DNA from: an uncultured Pseudomonadota bacterium
GTDB taxonomy: Bacteria; Pseudomonadota; Gammaproteobacteria; Burkholderiales; SG8-39
Assembly (NCBI GenBank): GCA_903921325.1
Contig: CAIXPL010000037.1
Location: 351,621-415,620 of the forward strand
Direction: 5' to 3'
DNA: 64,000 nt
Positions within the stretch are counted from its first letter, which is position 1; the number at the start of each line of letters is the position of its first letter. Both the position numbers and the translations under genes were made by a program. This document shows, one piece after another, positions 26,510-36,193 of the stretch. Under the pieces are notes generated by a model that saw only the letters and a list, made by a program, of their open reading frames with translations, made no database searches and was not told the DNA's origin.

Positions 26510-27414
26510 CGGCCCAGCTCCAACCTGACGAACCGATGGCCGCGCACGTCAGCTGGCGCGCGGGTGGACATGCGCGTCAGGCGATCCACCCCGCTGACCG
26601 GCATTCCCTTGCGGCCTTCCTGGCCGGTCTCCCGGCGCGCGAACCGGTACTCTTTGTTGGCCTCGGTAGCAACCTTCTTATTCGTGACGGGGGCTACCGC
26701 GGAACGGTCATCCTCATGCACAATACGCGGGGTCAGATTCGGTGCGAAAAGAGCCTGATTTTTGCAGATGCCGGGGTGGCATGCCCGAAGTTGGCACGCT
26801 ACGCCGCAGGTCATGGTTTTGCGGGGAGTGAGTTCCTTGCCGGTATTCCGGGGACGGTGGGTGGCGCGTTGGAGATGAATGCTGGCTGCTATGGCAGCGA
26901 GACCTGGGACGTCGTCAGTAGAGTCGAGACGATCGACCGCCGCGGCAAGTTCCATCAGCGCTTTCCCGACGACTACGAGATCAGCTATCGCCAGTGTCGC
27001 CGCCGCACGCAATCGACCGCGCTCGATGAGGCCGAGCAGACCGAAGAATGGTTCACTGGTGCCTGGTTCAGCTTTCCGCCTGGCGATGTCACTGCGGCGC
27101 GCGCGCGTATCCGTGACCTGCTGGTGCAGCGGGTGGCGACTCAGCCGCTTAATTTGCCCAATGCTGGGTCGGTATTTCGCAATCCGCCCGGTGATTTTGC
27201 CGCCCGCCTGATTGAATCCTGTGGCTTGAAGGGCTTGACCGTGGGCGGCGCGCAGGTCTCCACCAAGCATGCCAACTTCATCGTGAATCCGGGCGGCGCG
27301 GGCAGCGCGGCCGACATCGAGACACTGATCAACACGGTGCGCCGTATCGTGCGCGAACGAACCGGTGTCGATCTGCACCCGGAAGTGCGCATTCTCGGCG
27401 AGGCGCTGCAATGA
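26506..27414 (+). CDS. murB: UDP-N-acetylenolpyruvoylglucosamine reductase MurB
   Basis: A 302-residue FAD enzyme. [13 protein letters not shown] binds [21 protein letters not shown] is the central glycine-rich segment, and Ser222 in GSVFRNP is the likely proton donor. It reduces enolpyruvyl-UDP-GlcNAc to UDP-MurNAc with NADPH. ATGA overlaps on both sides. Confidence 0.94.
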   Translation: MTAQLQPDEPMAAHVSWRAGGHARQAIHPADRHSLAAFLAGLPAREPVLFVGLGSNLLIRDGGYRGTVILMHNTRGQIRCEKSLIFADAGVACPKLARYAAGHGFAGSEFLAGIPGTVGGALEMNAGCYGSETWDVVSRVETIDRRGKFHQRFPDDYEISYRQCRRRTQSTALDEAEQTEEWFTGAWFSFPPGDVTAARARIRDLLVQRVATQPLNLPNAGSVFRNPPGDFAARLIESCGLKGLTVGGAQVSTKHANFIVNPGGAGSAADIETLINTVRRIVRERTGVDLHPEVRILGEALQ

Positions 27415-28367
27415 GCGCCCGGTATGACATTCAGGCTGCAGCCGCGCAGGCGGTGCCGTCCTGTCAGCGTGTGGCGGTGCTGCTCGGCGGTCGCTCAGCC
27501 GAGCGCGAAGTCTCGCTGCGTAGTGGTGCCATGGTGATCGCAGCCTTGCGCGCAGAGGGTTTGGACGTGATCGCATTTGATCTGGCCGAACGCAATCTGA
27601 CCGAACTCACCGACCTTGGCGTTGACGCCGTGTTCAATGTCCTGCACGGGCGCCCCGGTGAGGATGGCACCGTGCAGGGTGCGCTTGAATTGCTGGGGAT
27701 CCCGTATACCGGCTCCGGAGTCCTCGCCAGTGCGCTCGCAATGGACAAATGGCGTACCAAGTTGCTGTGGCAGGCAAGCGGCGTGCCGACACCACCGTTT
27801 GAGCTGATCGATCGGAACAGCGATTTCACGGCGGTCACGCAAAGGCTCGGTCTTCCGTTGATGGTCAAGCCGGCCAATGAAGGCTCCTCGATCGGAATGA
27901 GCAAGGTAAATGCCGTGGCTGATCTGGAGCCGGCCTGGCACCTGGCGGCGGCCCACGACCGGGTCGTCATCGCCGAGCGATTTGTGAGCGGCAAGGAATT
28001 GACCGCGGGTGTGCTTGGACGCGAAGTATTGCCCCTCATCGGTCTTGAGACGCCGCGCGAGTTCTATGATTACCAGGCGAAGTATGTGGCCGATGACACC
28101 CGCTACCTGTTGCCCTGCGGACTGGCGCCGCAGCACGAGCAGTCATTGCAGGCCGCAGCCCTGGCGGCCTTTGATACCTTGGGGTGTCGCGGCTGGGGGC
28201 GGGTTGATTTCATGCTCGATGCGGAGGGCGCGCCGTATTTTCTTGAAGTCAACACGGCGCCTGGTATGACCGATCATTCGCTGGTGCCGATGGCTGCGCG
28301 TCATGCGGGCATCGAGTTCGGGCCGCTGTGCCTGCGCATCCTCGCTGCGGCATCGCTCGGGGGCTGA
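27411..28367 (+). CDS. ddlB: D-alanine:D-alanine ligase
   Basis: A 318-residue ATP-grasp ligase. [19 protein letters not shown] at the start, [34 protein letters not shown] and the C-terminal [15 protein letters not shown] are ligase segments. It makes the D-Ala-D-Ala used by MurF. The DdlB position inside the dcw cluster supports the symbol. Four bases separate it from ftsQ. Confidence 0.95.
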   Translation: MSARYDIQAAAAQAVPSCQRVAVLLGGRSAEREVSLRSGAMVIAALRAEGLDVIAFDLAERNLTELTDLGVDAVFNVLHGRPGEDGTVQGALELLGIPYTGSGVLASALAMDKWRTKLLWQASGVPTPPFELIDRNSDFTAVTQRLGLPLMVKPANEGSSIGMSKVNAVADLEPAWHLAAAHDRVVIAERFVSGKELTAGVLGREVLPLIGLETPREFYDYQAKYVADDTRYLLPCGLAPQHEQSLQAAALAAFDTLGCRGWGRVDFMLDAEGAPYFLEVNTAPGMTDHSLVPMAARHAGIEFGPLCLRILAAASLGG

Positions 28368-28371
28368 GCCT

Positions 28372-29184
28372 ATGTGGAACAACACACGATTGCTCAACCT
28401 GGTGGCCAATCTGATGTTCGCGCTGTGCGTGCTGATCGTGGCCAAACTGCTGGCAGTGGCTGCGCTCAATTCAACCGCCTTGCCATTGCGCACCGTGCAT
28501 GTGACCGGTGAGCTCAACAATGTGTCACGCGAGCAACTCGTCGAGGCATTTGCCGGTCGCACACTGGGCAATTTCTTCTCGGCCGATCTGGCCGAGGTGC
28601 GGCGTTGGGTCGAGACTGTGCCCTGGGTGCGGCATGCCAGCGTGCGGCGGGTGTGGCCGGACCGACTTGAAGTCATTGTCGAGGCACAGGAACCGATTGC
28701 GCGGTGGTCAGACCACCAGCTTGTCAATAGCTGGGGCGAGTTGTTCAATGGCGATACCGCGGCCGCGCTGCCCCATTTCAGCGGCCCGCAGGGCACCGAA
28801 TTCGAAGTGACTGACCACTACCATCGGTTTCGCGTGATTCTCAAGTCACTCGGCCGCGAATTGTCCGCCATTGCGCTCACCAATCGCTATTCGTGGGAAT
28901 TGACGCTAACCGACGGTACGTCGATCGCGCTGGGACGCGATGGTGCCAGTGAAACCGCAGAGGATCGCCTGTTGCGTGTGGCCCGCATCTATCCCGATAC
29001 GCTTGCCCACTTGCCACGAGGCAAGTTCACCCGCCTTGATCTTCGCTATCCGAATGGGTTCGCGCTGCGTTTGCCTGAGACGGCCGAATCGCGCGGTGCA
29101 CGGCCAGGGCCGCCAGGAATACCCCAGCCAGCACGCAAACCGGCCACCAACGCCGCGCTTCGCATTGCGCCGGAGGCAGCTTGA
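28372..29184 (+). CDS. ftsQ: Cell division protein FtsQ
   Basis: A 270-residue bitopic protein: short cytoplasmic N-terminus, membrane helix at about residues 10-32, then a periplasmic POTRA domain (VHVTGELNNVSREQL to about 100) and the FtsQ domain with RLEVIVEAQEPIARW and FTRLDLRYPNGFALR. It links FtsA/FtsZ-side and FtsLB-side divisome proteins. The ATG at 28372 places the helix correctly; the longer frame from 28303 lies in ddlB. Proline/alanine-rich C-terminal tail of about 25 residues. Confidence 0.93.
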   Translation: MWNNTRLLNLVANLMFALCVLIVAKLLAVAALNSTALPLRTVHVTGELNNVSREQLVEAFAGRTLGNFFSADLAEVRRWVETVPWVRHASVRRVWPDRLEVIVEAQEPIARWSDHQLVNSWGELFNGDTAAALPHFSGPQGTEFEVTDHYHRFRVILKSLGRELSAIALTNRYSWELTLTDGTSIALGRDGASETAEDRLLRVARIYPDTLAHLPRGKFTRLDLRYPNGFALRLPETAESRGARPGPPGIPQPARKPATNAALRIAPEAA

Positions 29185-29199
29185 AGGAACATCACTGAC

Positions 29200-30429
29200 A
29201 TGAGCAGGGAACAAAGAACCATCGTCGTCGGTCTGGACATCGGCACATCCAAAGTGGTGGCCGGCGTTGCCGAGATTGACGATCAGGGCGGGCTTAACCT
29301 GATTGGTCTTGGCACGCAGGAATCGCGCGGCTTGAAGAAGGGAGTCGTCGTCAATATCGAGGCCACCGTGGGGGCAATCCAGAAGGCGCTGGAAGAGGCC
29401 GAGCTGATGTCAGGGGTGAAGGTGCAGTCGGTCTATACAGGCATTGCCGGTAGCCACATTCGCAGCTTCAACTCAACCGGCATGCTCCCGTTGCGCGAAC
29501 GCGAGGTGACCGGAGGTGATGTTGAGCGGGTCGTTGAAACCGCTCGTGCGATTGCCATTCCCACCGATCAGCAGGTGCTGCATATCCTGCCGCAAGAGTT
29601 CGTGATCGACGGGCAGGACAGTATCCGCGAGCCGATCGGCATGAGCGGTGTGCGGCTTGAAGTCAAGGTGCATATTGTCACCGGCGCGGTGTCGGCAGCG
29701 CAGAACATCATCAAGTGCGTGCGCCGGTGCGGCCTTGAAGTGGCCGATCTGATCCTGCAGCCGCTGGCCTCCAGCCTGGCGGTGCTCACCGAAGATGAGA
29801 AAGACCTTGGCGTGTGTCTGGTCGACATCGGTGGGGGCACCACTGACGTGGCGGTATTCACCCATGGGGCGATACGGCATACCGCGGTTCTGCCCATTGC
29901 GGGTGATCAGATCACCAGCGATATCGCCATGGCCCTGCGTACCCCGACCCCGGAGGCCGAGGAGATCAAGGTGAAATACGGGTGCGCCTTGCGCAGCCTG
30001 GCTGCCGCAGACGATTTGATCGAGGTTCCAGGGCTGGGTGACCGCGGGCCACGCACCTTGTCGCGCCAGATGCTCGCCGAAGTCATCGAGCCGCGTGTCG
30101 AGGAGATTTTTTCGCATGTCCAGCAGGTGCTGCGACAGTCCGGCTATGAAGAGCTGATTTCGTCCGGGGTTGTGCTGACCGGGGGCTGCGCCGCGATGCC
30201 CGGAATGACGGACCTGGGCATGGAGATATTCGATCTGCCGGTACGCATCGGCAGCCCGCGCTATTCAGCCGCGCTGGCTGATGTGATCTGCAAGCCGCGC
30301 TACGCGACTTTGATGGGATTGCTGATAGAAGGGCAGGGACAGATTCGTCGCGGACTGGCGGCGCGTCAAAGTGGTTCGTTCAGGCAGACGATGTCGAGAA
30401 TGAAGGATTGGTTTCAAAAGAATTTCTGA
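29200..30429 (+). CDS. ftsA: Cell division protein FtsA
   Basis: A 409-residue actin-fold ATPase. VGLDIGTSKVVAGVAE is the phosphate-1 motif, the 1C domain holds SGVKVQSVYTGIAGSHI, and VDIGGGTTDVAVF is the phosphate-2 motif. The C-terminal MSRMKDWFQKNF is the amphipathic membrane-targeting helix. FtsA anchors FtsZ to the inner membrane. Good ribosome site missing; it starts 15 bases after ftsQ. Confidence 0.96.
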   Translation: MSREQRTIVVGLDIGTSKVVAGVAEIDDQGGLNLIGLGTQESRGLKKGVVVNIEATVGAIQKALEEAELMSGVKVQSVYTGIAGSHIRSFNSTGMLPLREREVTGGDVERVVETARAIAIPTDQQVLHILPQEFVIDGQDSIREPIGMSGVRLEVKVHIVTGAVSAAQNIIKCVRRCGLEVADLILQPLASSLAVLTEDEKDLGVCLVDIGGGTTDVAVFTHGAIRHTAVLPIAGDQITSDIAMALRTPTPEAEEIKVKYGCALRSLAAADDLIEVPGLGDRGPRTLSRQMLAEVIEPRVEEIFSHVQQVLRQSGYEELISSGVVLTGGCAAMPGMTDLGMEIFDLPVRIGSPRYSAALADVICKPRYATLMGLLIEGQGQIRRGLAARQSGSFRQTMSRMKDWFQKNF

Positions 30430-30548
30430 TCTGTGGTGGTCTTGCCAGCGCGTGCAGGCGGGTGGCGGGATCAGGTCGGACATTCTTCGGCAGGTGGCAG
30501 TAAAGGTAATTTTTTCGGGTGCGTTCAGTCTCTCAACAGGAGGTTCTC

Positions 30549-31694
30549 ATGAAGTTTGAAATCGTCGATAACCCGGCCGCTGGCACGGTCATCAAGGTAG
30601 TGGGTGTGGGAGGCGCGGGTGGCAACGCGGTCGAGCACATGATTCGTAACGGTGTCAATGGCGTCGAGTTCGTCGTCGCCAACACCGATGCGCAGTCGCT
30701 TGCCCGCTGCACCGCACGCACCCAGATTCAACTGGGTAGCACCGGTCTGGGCGCTGGCGCCAAACCAGAGGCCGGTCATGCGGCGGCCCTTGAGCATCGC
30801 GAGGCCATTCGTGAGGCCCTGGAGGGCGCCAATATGGTGTTCATCACTGCCGGCATGGGCGGGGGCACCGGTACCGGGGCCGCCCCCGTAGTGGCTGAAG
30901 TGGCCAAGGAAATGGGTATTCTGACCGTTGCGGTGGTTACCAAACCCTTCGAATTCGAAGGCAAGCGGATCCGCGTCGCCGAGGCGGGCATCGAACAGCT
31001 GTCGCGCCACGTCGACTCGCTCATCGTCATCCTCAACGAGCGTCTGATGGAAGTGCTGGGCGACGATGTCAGCATGCGCGATGCGTTCAAGGCAGCTGAC
31101 GACGTACTGCACAACGCAGTGGCCGGCATCGCCGAAATCATCAACTGTCCGGGTCTGGTCAACGTTGACTTCGAGGACGTGCGCACGGTGATGTCCGAAA
31201 TGGGCATGGCCATGATGGGTTCGGCGTTCGCGAGCGGTGTCGATCGCGCCCGGCTGGCGGCCGAGCAGGCGGTTGCCAGCCCGCTGCTCGAAGGGGTGAA
31301 TCTGTCGGGCGCCCGCGGTGTCCTGGTGAACATCACGGCGAGCGATTCACTCAAGATGCGTGAAGTCAATGAGGTGATGAACACGGTCCGTGGCTTTGCC
31401 GCCGATGAGGCCACCATCATCTTCGGCGCGGTCTATGACGAAGCGATGGGCGAGAATCTGCGCGTCACCGTGGTTGCCACCGGTCTCGGTGCGCAGCAAC
31501 AGAAGATGGGCAAGCCACTGCAGGTCATCAGCCGTACCGGCACCGACAACACGCCGTTTGCCGAAGGTCCGTATGAGACCGGGGCACGGCCCAGCATCAT
31601 TCGGCACAACCGCGCAGCAACGGTCGAGGCGATGCAGTTGAGCGGCATGGACAGGCTGGATATTCCGGCGTTTCTGCGCAAGCAGGCCGACTGA
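30549..31694 (+). CDS. ftsZ: Cell division protein FtsZ
   Basis: A 381-residue tubulin homologue. GTP-binding glycine loop GGGTGTG at residues 104-110, the T7-loop region with NVDFEDVRTVM, a short linker, and the conserved C-terminal tail LDIPAFLRKQ that binds FtsA/ZapD/ZipA-type partners. It polymerises into the Z-ring. Start at 30549 with AGGAGG 7 bases upstream; a longer frame from 30519 is rejected. The 119-base gap after ftsA could hold an extra promoter but none is clear. Confidence 0.97.
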   Translation: MKFEIVDNPAAGTVIKVVGVGGAGGNAVEHMIRNGVNGVEFVVANTDAQSLARCTARTQIQLGSTGLGAGAKPEAGHAAALEHREAIREALEGANMVFITAGMGGGTGTGAAPVVAEVAKEMGILTVAVVTKPFEFEGKRIRVAEAGIEQLSRHVDSLIVILNERLMEVLGDDVSMRDAFKAADDVLHNAVAGIAEIINCPGLVNVDFEDVRTVMSEMGMAMMGSAFASGVDRARLAAEQAVASPLLEGVNLSGARGVLVNITASDSLKMREVNEVMNTVRGFAADEATIIFGAVYDEAMGENLRVTVVATGLGAQQQKMGKPLQVISRTGTDNTPFAEGPYETGARPSIIRHNRAATVEAMQLSGMDRLDIPAFLRKQAD

Positions 31695-31720
31695 TCAGCA
31701 GGCAGGCACCCGAGGACCCG

Positions 31721-31759
31721 TGTCAGTCATCCGTCCCGCCAGCAGGCGGGTGACTGACA
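31721..31759 (+). terminator. Hairpin at the end of the dcw cluster
   Basis: TGTCAGTCA (31721-31729) pairs with TGACTGACA (31751-31759) and an inner CCCGCC pairs with GGCGGG, separated by a TCCGT bulge on the 5' arm. It begins 27 bases after the ftsZ stop. It has no T-run (TGGTCTTG follows), so it may act as a weak or factor-assisted terminator or an mRNA-stabilising hairpin. Confidence 0.5.
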
Positions 31760-31819
31760 TGGTCTTGTCACAAAATCCGTGCAATCTGCCCCCGGTCCTC
31801 GTTCACACTGGTTCTCCCA

Positions 31820-32749
31820 ATGCCTCAGACCTCCGACAAAACTGAAGCCGCGCTGTTCGAGCGCGCCCATCAGGACTTTCTGGACAATCTGGACGAAGAG
31901 CTCGAACTCGAGCTGGAAGACCATGTTCCGGCCGCGCTGCAAACACCTGTTTCCGCCGAGACGCAGGCGCGTGAGCGTCTGGAGCGGCGCCAGTATTTTG
32001 GCGAATTGATGCGTCTGCAAGGCGAGCTCGTCAAATTGCAGGACTGGATCGTGGCCGAGCGGATGAAAGTCGTGATTCTGTTCGAAGGCCGTGATGCTGC
32101 GGGCAAGGGTGGGGTGATCAAGCGCATCACCCAGCGACTCAATCCGCGCGTGTGCCGGGTCGCCGCGCTGCCAGCACCGACCGAGCGTGAACGGTCGCAG
32201 TGGTACTTCCAGCGCTATGTGTCGCACCTGCCCGCCGCGGGCGAAATGGTGCTGTTTGACCGCAGCTGGTACAACCGCGCCGGTGTTGAGCGGGTAATGG
32301 GCTTTTGCACCGAAGCTGAGTACGAGGAGTTCTATCGCTCGGTGCCGGAATTCGAAAAAATGCTGGTGCGCTCAGGCATTCATTTGATCAAGTACTGGTT
32401 CTCGATCACCGACGAGGAACAGGAATTCCGCTTCAAGTGCCGCATCCACGATCCGCTCAAGCAATGGAAGTTGAGCCCGATGGATCTGGAATCGCGCAGC
32501 CGCTGGGAGGACTACACGCGCGCGAAAGAGGTGATGCTTGATCGCACGCATATCGATGAGGCGCGCTGGTGGGTGGTGCAGGCGGTCGACAAGCAAAAGG
32601 CGCGGCTCAACTGCATCAACCATTTGCTGTCGTTATTTGACTACCACGAAGTGATGCATCCGCCGGTCGAATTGCCACCCAGGGTCCATCATGACGACTA
32701 CCAGCGTCATCCGGTGCCTGACGAACTGTTCGTGCCCGATCGTTATTGA
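31820..32749 (+). CDS. ppk2: Polyphosphate kinase 2 (PPK2 family)
   Basis: A 309-residue P-loop kinase. Walker A EGRDAAGKGG at residues 89-98, lid/Walker B FDRSWYNRAGVE at 146-157, and LPAPTERERSQWYFQRY between them define PPK2. It transfers phosphate between polyphosphate and nucleotides (ADP or GDP in class I). The acidic N-terminal 50 residues (LDEELELELED) are common in this class. The start at 31820 has no strong ribosome site. It lies alone between ftsZ and a convergent DapA-like gene. Confidence 0.92.
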   Translation: MPQTSDKTEAALFERAHQDFLDNLDEELELELEDHVPAALQTPVSAETQARERLERRQYFGELMRLQGELVKLQDWIVAERMKVVILFEGRDAAGKGGVIKRITQRLNPRVCRVAALPAPTERERSQWYFQRYVSHLPAAGEMVLFDRSWYNRAGVERVMGFCTEAEYEEFYRSVPEFEKMLVRSGIHLIKYWFSITDEEQEFRFKCRIHDPLKQWKLSPMDLESRSRWEDYTRAKEVMLDRTHIDEARWWVVQAVDKQKARLNCINHLLSLFDYHEVMHPPVELPPRVHHDDYQRHPVPDELFVPDRY

Positions 32750-32774
32750 GCCGCTGCCGGGGTGCTGTTCAACC

Positions 32775-32801
32775 CGACTCTATGCAGGACACCAAGAGTC
32801 G
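32775..32801. terminator. Weak hairpin between convergent ppk2 and DapA-like genes
   Basis: CGACTCT (32775-32781) pairs with AGAGTCG (32795-32801) around a 13-base loop. No T-run follows in either direction. Confidence 0.3.
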
Positions 32802-32853
32802 CCCAGAACGACCCAGTCGCTCCACGCCGGCCGGCGCTGAGTGATCAGGCTGG

Positions 32854-33810
32854 TTAGGCGGCTGCCCGCAGGGGCGCCGAATCGAGCAAACCCGCCGCCA
32901 CCAGCGCGAGGCGAATCTGTTCGATGTCTGCCGCCGGCAACTTGGTGAGTGGTGGCCGCACCACGGCACGCGGCAATTTGCCCATCAGAACCAGGGCTTC
33001 CTTCATGCGGTTATGCATGTCGATCCACGGTTCGCTGTAGAAAATCTGCGCAGTGGGCGCGATGCGATCGTTGATGGCTTGTGCGGCCTTGAGGTCGCCG
33101 GCCCGGACCGCCTGAAACAGCTTTGCCTGCAAGCCGGCGATCACCGAGCCCGAACCTGACAGCAACCCATTGCAACCGAGCACCAGTGAACCCATCAGCC
33201 AGGCGCTGTGGGTGCTCAACACGTTCACCACCGGATCGCGCGATTGCAGCAAACGAACATGGCGTTCGTGCAAGGCCGGATTCGAGCACCAGTCCTTGAT
33301 CGCGCGAATCTGCGGTACCGCGTCAAGCAATTCAAGCAAGGTGGCCATGGGGTAGCCCTGGCCGCCTGCCAGCGGATACTGGAATACGATGATGGGCAAG
33401 TCAGAGGCGTCTGCAATGTGCTTGAAATGTGCGATGACGTTTGCTGGTCGATGCCCCATGGTGAACGGACCGGGCGGGAACACCAGCAGCGCCGACGCGC
33501 CGCCCGCGGTTGCCATTGCGGCAATCCGCGCCGCCTCCAGACTGCCTTCGGCATACACGCCATGCACGATCGGCAGACGAGCGCCGACTTCATCCTGGGT
33601 GATAGTCAGCACCTCGCGCTGTTCTTCAAAGGTGCACGACGCGGCCTCGGTGGAATGGGCGTTGATGGTGATGGCACTGATGCCCTCATTGGCGCAGACA
33701 TCGCGCAAATGTGCCCGATAGGCCGACTCATCGATCGAAAGATCGTCGTGGAATGGCAACAGCACGGCGGGAATCACGCCGTTCGGAATAAACGACCGGT
33801 GACGAGGCAT
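32854..33810 (-). CDS. DapA-family (dihydrodipicolinate synthase-like) aldolase/lyase
   Basis: A 318-residue TIM-barrel protein of the DHDPS/N-acetylneuraminate lyase superfamily. Lys172 in IRAIKDW is the Schiff-base lysine and Tyr145 in FQYPL the partner tyrosine. It lacks the usual GTTGE-type pyruvate carboxylate loop; the corresponding stretch reads NAHSTEAAS. It is thus unlikely to be the housekeeping DapA and more likely a catabolic aldolase, dehydratase or hydratase for a 2-oxo acid. The start ATG at 33810 matches the family's opening (GVIPAVLLPF near residue 11). Divergent from lpxC. Confidence 0.82.
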   Translation of the reverse strand: MPRHRSFIPNGVIPAVLLPFHDDLSIDESAYRAHLRDVCANEGISAITINAHSTEAASCTFEEQREVLTITQDEVGARLPIVHGVYAEGSLEAARIAAMATAGGASALLVFPPGPFTMGHRPANVIAHFKHIADASDLPIIVFQYPLAGGQGYPMATLLELLDAVPQIRAIKDWCSNPALHERHVRLLQSRDPVVNVLSTHSAWLMGSLVLGCNGLLSGSGSVIAGLQAKLFQAVRAGDLKAAQAINDRIAPTAQIFYSEPWIDMHNRMKEALVLMGKLPRAVVRPPLTKLPAADIEQIRLALVAAGLLDSAPLRAAA

Positions 33811-33969
33811 TGCGGACTCAAACCAGGGTGGGACAGTCTGTAACGGTATCATTTTTTGACGCTGGTGGCCCGGCGCAGGTTGCGCCCGCGTCAACCGAGG
33901 CGGTCTGTGGCCCGTTTCGCGGGTATCATCGACACCAGCCATGCCATGACCTCACGGTCACCGATCACC

Positions 33970-34887
33970 ATGATTCGACAACGAACGCTCAAGACGCCGG
34001 TTTCGGCCACAGGTGTGGGTCTGCACACCGGGGCGCGCGTCAGCATGACCTTGCGGCCGGCGCCAGAGGACTCGGGCATCGTGTTCCAGCGCATGGACCT
34101 GGCTGGCGCCCCCACGCTCAAGGTCGATCCGTCCCTGGTGACCGACACCCGGCTGTGCACCTCGCTGTGTGAGGGCGATTTCAAGGTGGCGACGGTCGAG
34201 CACTTGATGTCGGCACTGGCGGGCATGGGCGTGGACAATTTGCGGGTTGAGTTGAGCGGGCCCGAAGTCCCCATTCTTGATGGCAGCGCGGCACCGTTTG
34301 TGTATCTGATTCAGTCCGTCGGCACCATCGAGCAGGCCGCGCCCAAGCAGTTCCTGCGTATTCGTCGCATGATCGAGGTGGTCGAGGGCGACAAGTGGGC
34401 ACGGCTGCAGCCCCATGATGGTTTCAAGATTGAATTCACGATCGACTTTGATCATCCGGCCATCGATCGCACTGGCCAGACCGTTGTCTTTGACCTCGGC
34501 GAGACGCCGTACCGCAAGGACATCGCGCGGGCACGCACATTTGGTTTTGCGCAAGATGTCGAGGCGCTGCGCGCCCATGGTCTTGCACTCGGTGGCAATC
34601 TGGACAACGCGGTGGTCATGGACGAATTCCGCATTCTCAATCCCGATGGGCTGCGCTATGCCAACGAGTTCGTCAAGCACAAGGTGCTCGATGCCATTGG
34701 TGATCTGTACATGGCCGGGCTGCCGCTGCTCGGCGCATTCAGCGCGCACAAGTCCGGGCACGAGCTGAATAACCGGCTGCTGCGTGCCGTACTGGCCGAT
34801 CAGACCGCGTTTGAGCGGGTGTCGTATGGTGATACCGATCGGGTGCCGCGCGCAGTAACCCGCCAGTTTGCGCTCGCGGCGGCTTGA
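33970..34887 (+). CDS. lpxC: UDP-3-O-acyl-N-acetylglucosamine deacetylase LpxC
   Basis: A 305-residue zinc amidase with the N-terminal [19 protein letters not shown]. Zinc ligands are His78 (VEHLMSAL), His237 and Asp241 ([11 protein letters not shown]), and the catalytic-region histidine is in SAHKSGHE. It catalyses the committed step of lipid A synthesis, so the cell has lipopolysaccharide. The ATG at 33970 gives the standard length. lpxC usually directly follows ftsZ in related genomes; here two genes intervene. Confidence 0.96.
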   Translation: MIRQRTLKTPVSATGVGLHTGARVSMTLRPAPEDSGIVFQRMDLAGAPTLKVDPSLVTDTRLCTSLCEGDFKVATVEHLMSALAGMGVDNLRVELSGPEVPILDGSAAPFVYLIQSVGTIEQAAPKQFLRIRRMIEVVEGDKWARLQPHDGFKIEFTIDFDHPAIDRTGQTVVFDLGETPYRKDIARARTFGFAQDVEALRAHGLALGGNLDNAVVMDEFRILNPDGLRYANEFVKHKVLDAIGDLYMAGLPLLGAFSAHKSGHELNNRLLRAVLADQTAFERVSYGDTDRVPRAVTRQFALAAA

Positions 34888-34925
34888 GTGTCGGCACGCG
34901 CTGTCCTTGTCTCTGGATCGCACCG

Positions 34926-35108
34926 ATGATCGTGGTACGTCTGCTGGTGGTGGCGATCGCGCTGTGGTCGGCGATGATGGTGGCCATGTGGATGTTCACC
35001 GGACAGCGGCGATTTCTGCGGATGGCCTGGCAGGCGGCGAAGATTGCAATTATTGCAGTGGCCGTGTTCTTCGGTTTGATGTTGATCGAGCGTGTGCTAC
35101 CCCTCTAG
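34926..35108 (+). CDS. Small two-helix membrane protein
   Basis: Sixty residues with two hydrophobic helices (about residues 2-18 and 33-54) joined by a basic loop, GQRRFLRMAW. Function is unknown. The ATG at 34926 is chosen as it begins directly at the first helix; a TTG at 34884, overlapping the lpxC stop as TTGA, would add 14 residues containing two cysteines and cannot be excluded. It sits 38 bases after lpxC and just before a secreted hydrolase. Confidence 0.55.
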   Translation: MIVVRLLVVAIALWSAMMVAMWMFTGQRRFLRMAWQAAKIAIIAVAVFFGLMLIERVLPL

Positions 35109-35130
35109 GACTTGCCCATTGCGGGTACTC

Positions 35131-35976
35131 ATGCGGCTGCTCCTTGCAGGTGGCCTTGCTTTGAGCCTGTCAGCGGCCCGCGCCGAAGATCGCTATTTCA
35201 CAGCAAGCGACGGGGTGCGTCTGCACTACCTGGAGCAGGGGGCCGGGCGCAGCCTGCTGTTCATTCCTGGTTGGACCATGCCGGCAGCGATCTGGGCGCC
35301 GCAGATTGAATTTTTCTCACAGCACTATCGGGTCATTGCGTTTGATCCGCGCTCGCAGGGGATGTCGGCCATCGCACGCTCGGGGCATACGCCTGAGCGT
35401 CGTGCACAGGACATTCGCGAACTGATCAGCGCGGCCGAGGTCGATCCCCCGGTAATTGTCGGCTGGTCACTGGCCGTGCTCGAGGCACTGGCCTATGTTG
35501 AACGTTACGGCGATGCGCATCATGCAGCGCTGGTACTGGTCGACAATTCGGTGGGCGAGGAGCCTGCCCCCAAGCCATCGAAGTCAGGCTACAGCCTCAT
35601 CGCAGAGTTGCGCAAAGACCGTGTTGCCACGGTGCATCAGTTTGTGCGCTCGATGTATCGCACGCCGCAGTCCGCGGAGTATCTGCAGTCGATTGAACAG
35701 GCCAGTCTCCATACCCCCTTGCAGGCAAGTATCGATCTGCTGTCCTACCCGTGGCCGCGCACCCGCTGGCGTGATGCCCTGTACGCAACCCGGCGCCCGG
35801 TCATGTATGTGGTGACCCCGCAATTTGCATTACAGGCCGCGGCCGTCAATCGCAAGCGCACTGACATCCGCACCGCCGTAGTCGAATCGGTCGGTCATGC
35901 GCTGTTCGTCGACGATGCGGCACGATTCAACAGCCTGCTGCAGCAATTCATCGAGACCCTGCCACCCCCCGCGTAA
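35131..35976 (+). CDS. Secreted alpha/beta hydrolase
   Basis: A 281-residue alpha/beta-hydrolase fold protein. A signal peptide (about residues 1-18, ending LSAARA-ED) suggests a periplasmic location. The oxyanion region is LLFIPGWTMP, the nucleophile elbow is GWSLA with Ser113 (Ala where GxSxG has the last Gly), and His256 in SVGHALF is the likely catalytic histidine. The start at 35131 gives a proper signal peptide. Substrate is unknown; peroxidase-like and esterase relatives share this pattern. Confidence 0.75.
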   Translation: MRLLLAGGLALSLSAARAEDRYFTASDGVRLHYLEQGAGRSLLFIPGWTMPAAIWAPQIEFFSQHYRVIAFDPRSQGMSAIARSGHTPERRAQDIRELISAAEVDPPVIVGWSLAVLEALAYVERYGDAHHAALVLVDNSVGEEPAPKPSKSGYSLIAELRKDRVATVHQFVRSMYRTPQSAEYLQSIEQASLHTPLQASIDLLSYPWPRTRWRDALYATRRPVMYVVTPQFALQAAAVNRKRTDIRTAVVESVGHALFVDDAARFNSLLQQFIETLPPPA

Positions 35977-36018
35977 TGAGCAACGAGGGCCGCAGGCGCT
36001 TGGCCGACGGGCGATGTC

Positions 36019-36116
36019 TGAGGTTCGCTGCCTGAGGTCCGCTGCCTGAGGTCCGCTGCCTGAGGTCCGCTGCCTGAGGTCCGCTGCCTGAGGTCCGCTG
36101 CCTGAGGTTCGCTGCC
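36019..36116. repeat. Intergenic 14-bp tandem repeat, seven copies
   Basis: Seven exact-length units of TGAGGTCCGCTGCC (first and last with TTC for TCC) starting at 36019, 36033, 36047, 36061, 36075, 36089 and 36103. It lies between the convergent hydrolase and DciA-like genes. It is non-coding because the period is not a multiple of three; the minus-strand repeated peptide is an artefact. Confidence 0.9.
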
Positions 36117-36193
36117 TCGCTGCGGCTGTCCGATCACCACTCAGCGACCACTGACCGCCGGGCAGTGACTGGTCACCGGTCGCCCATATCCCT

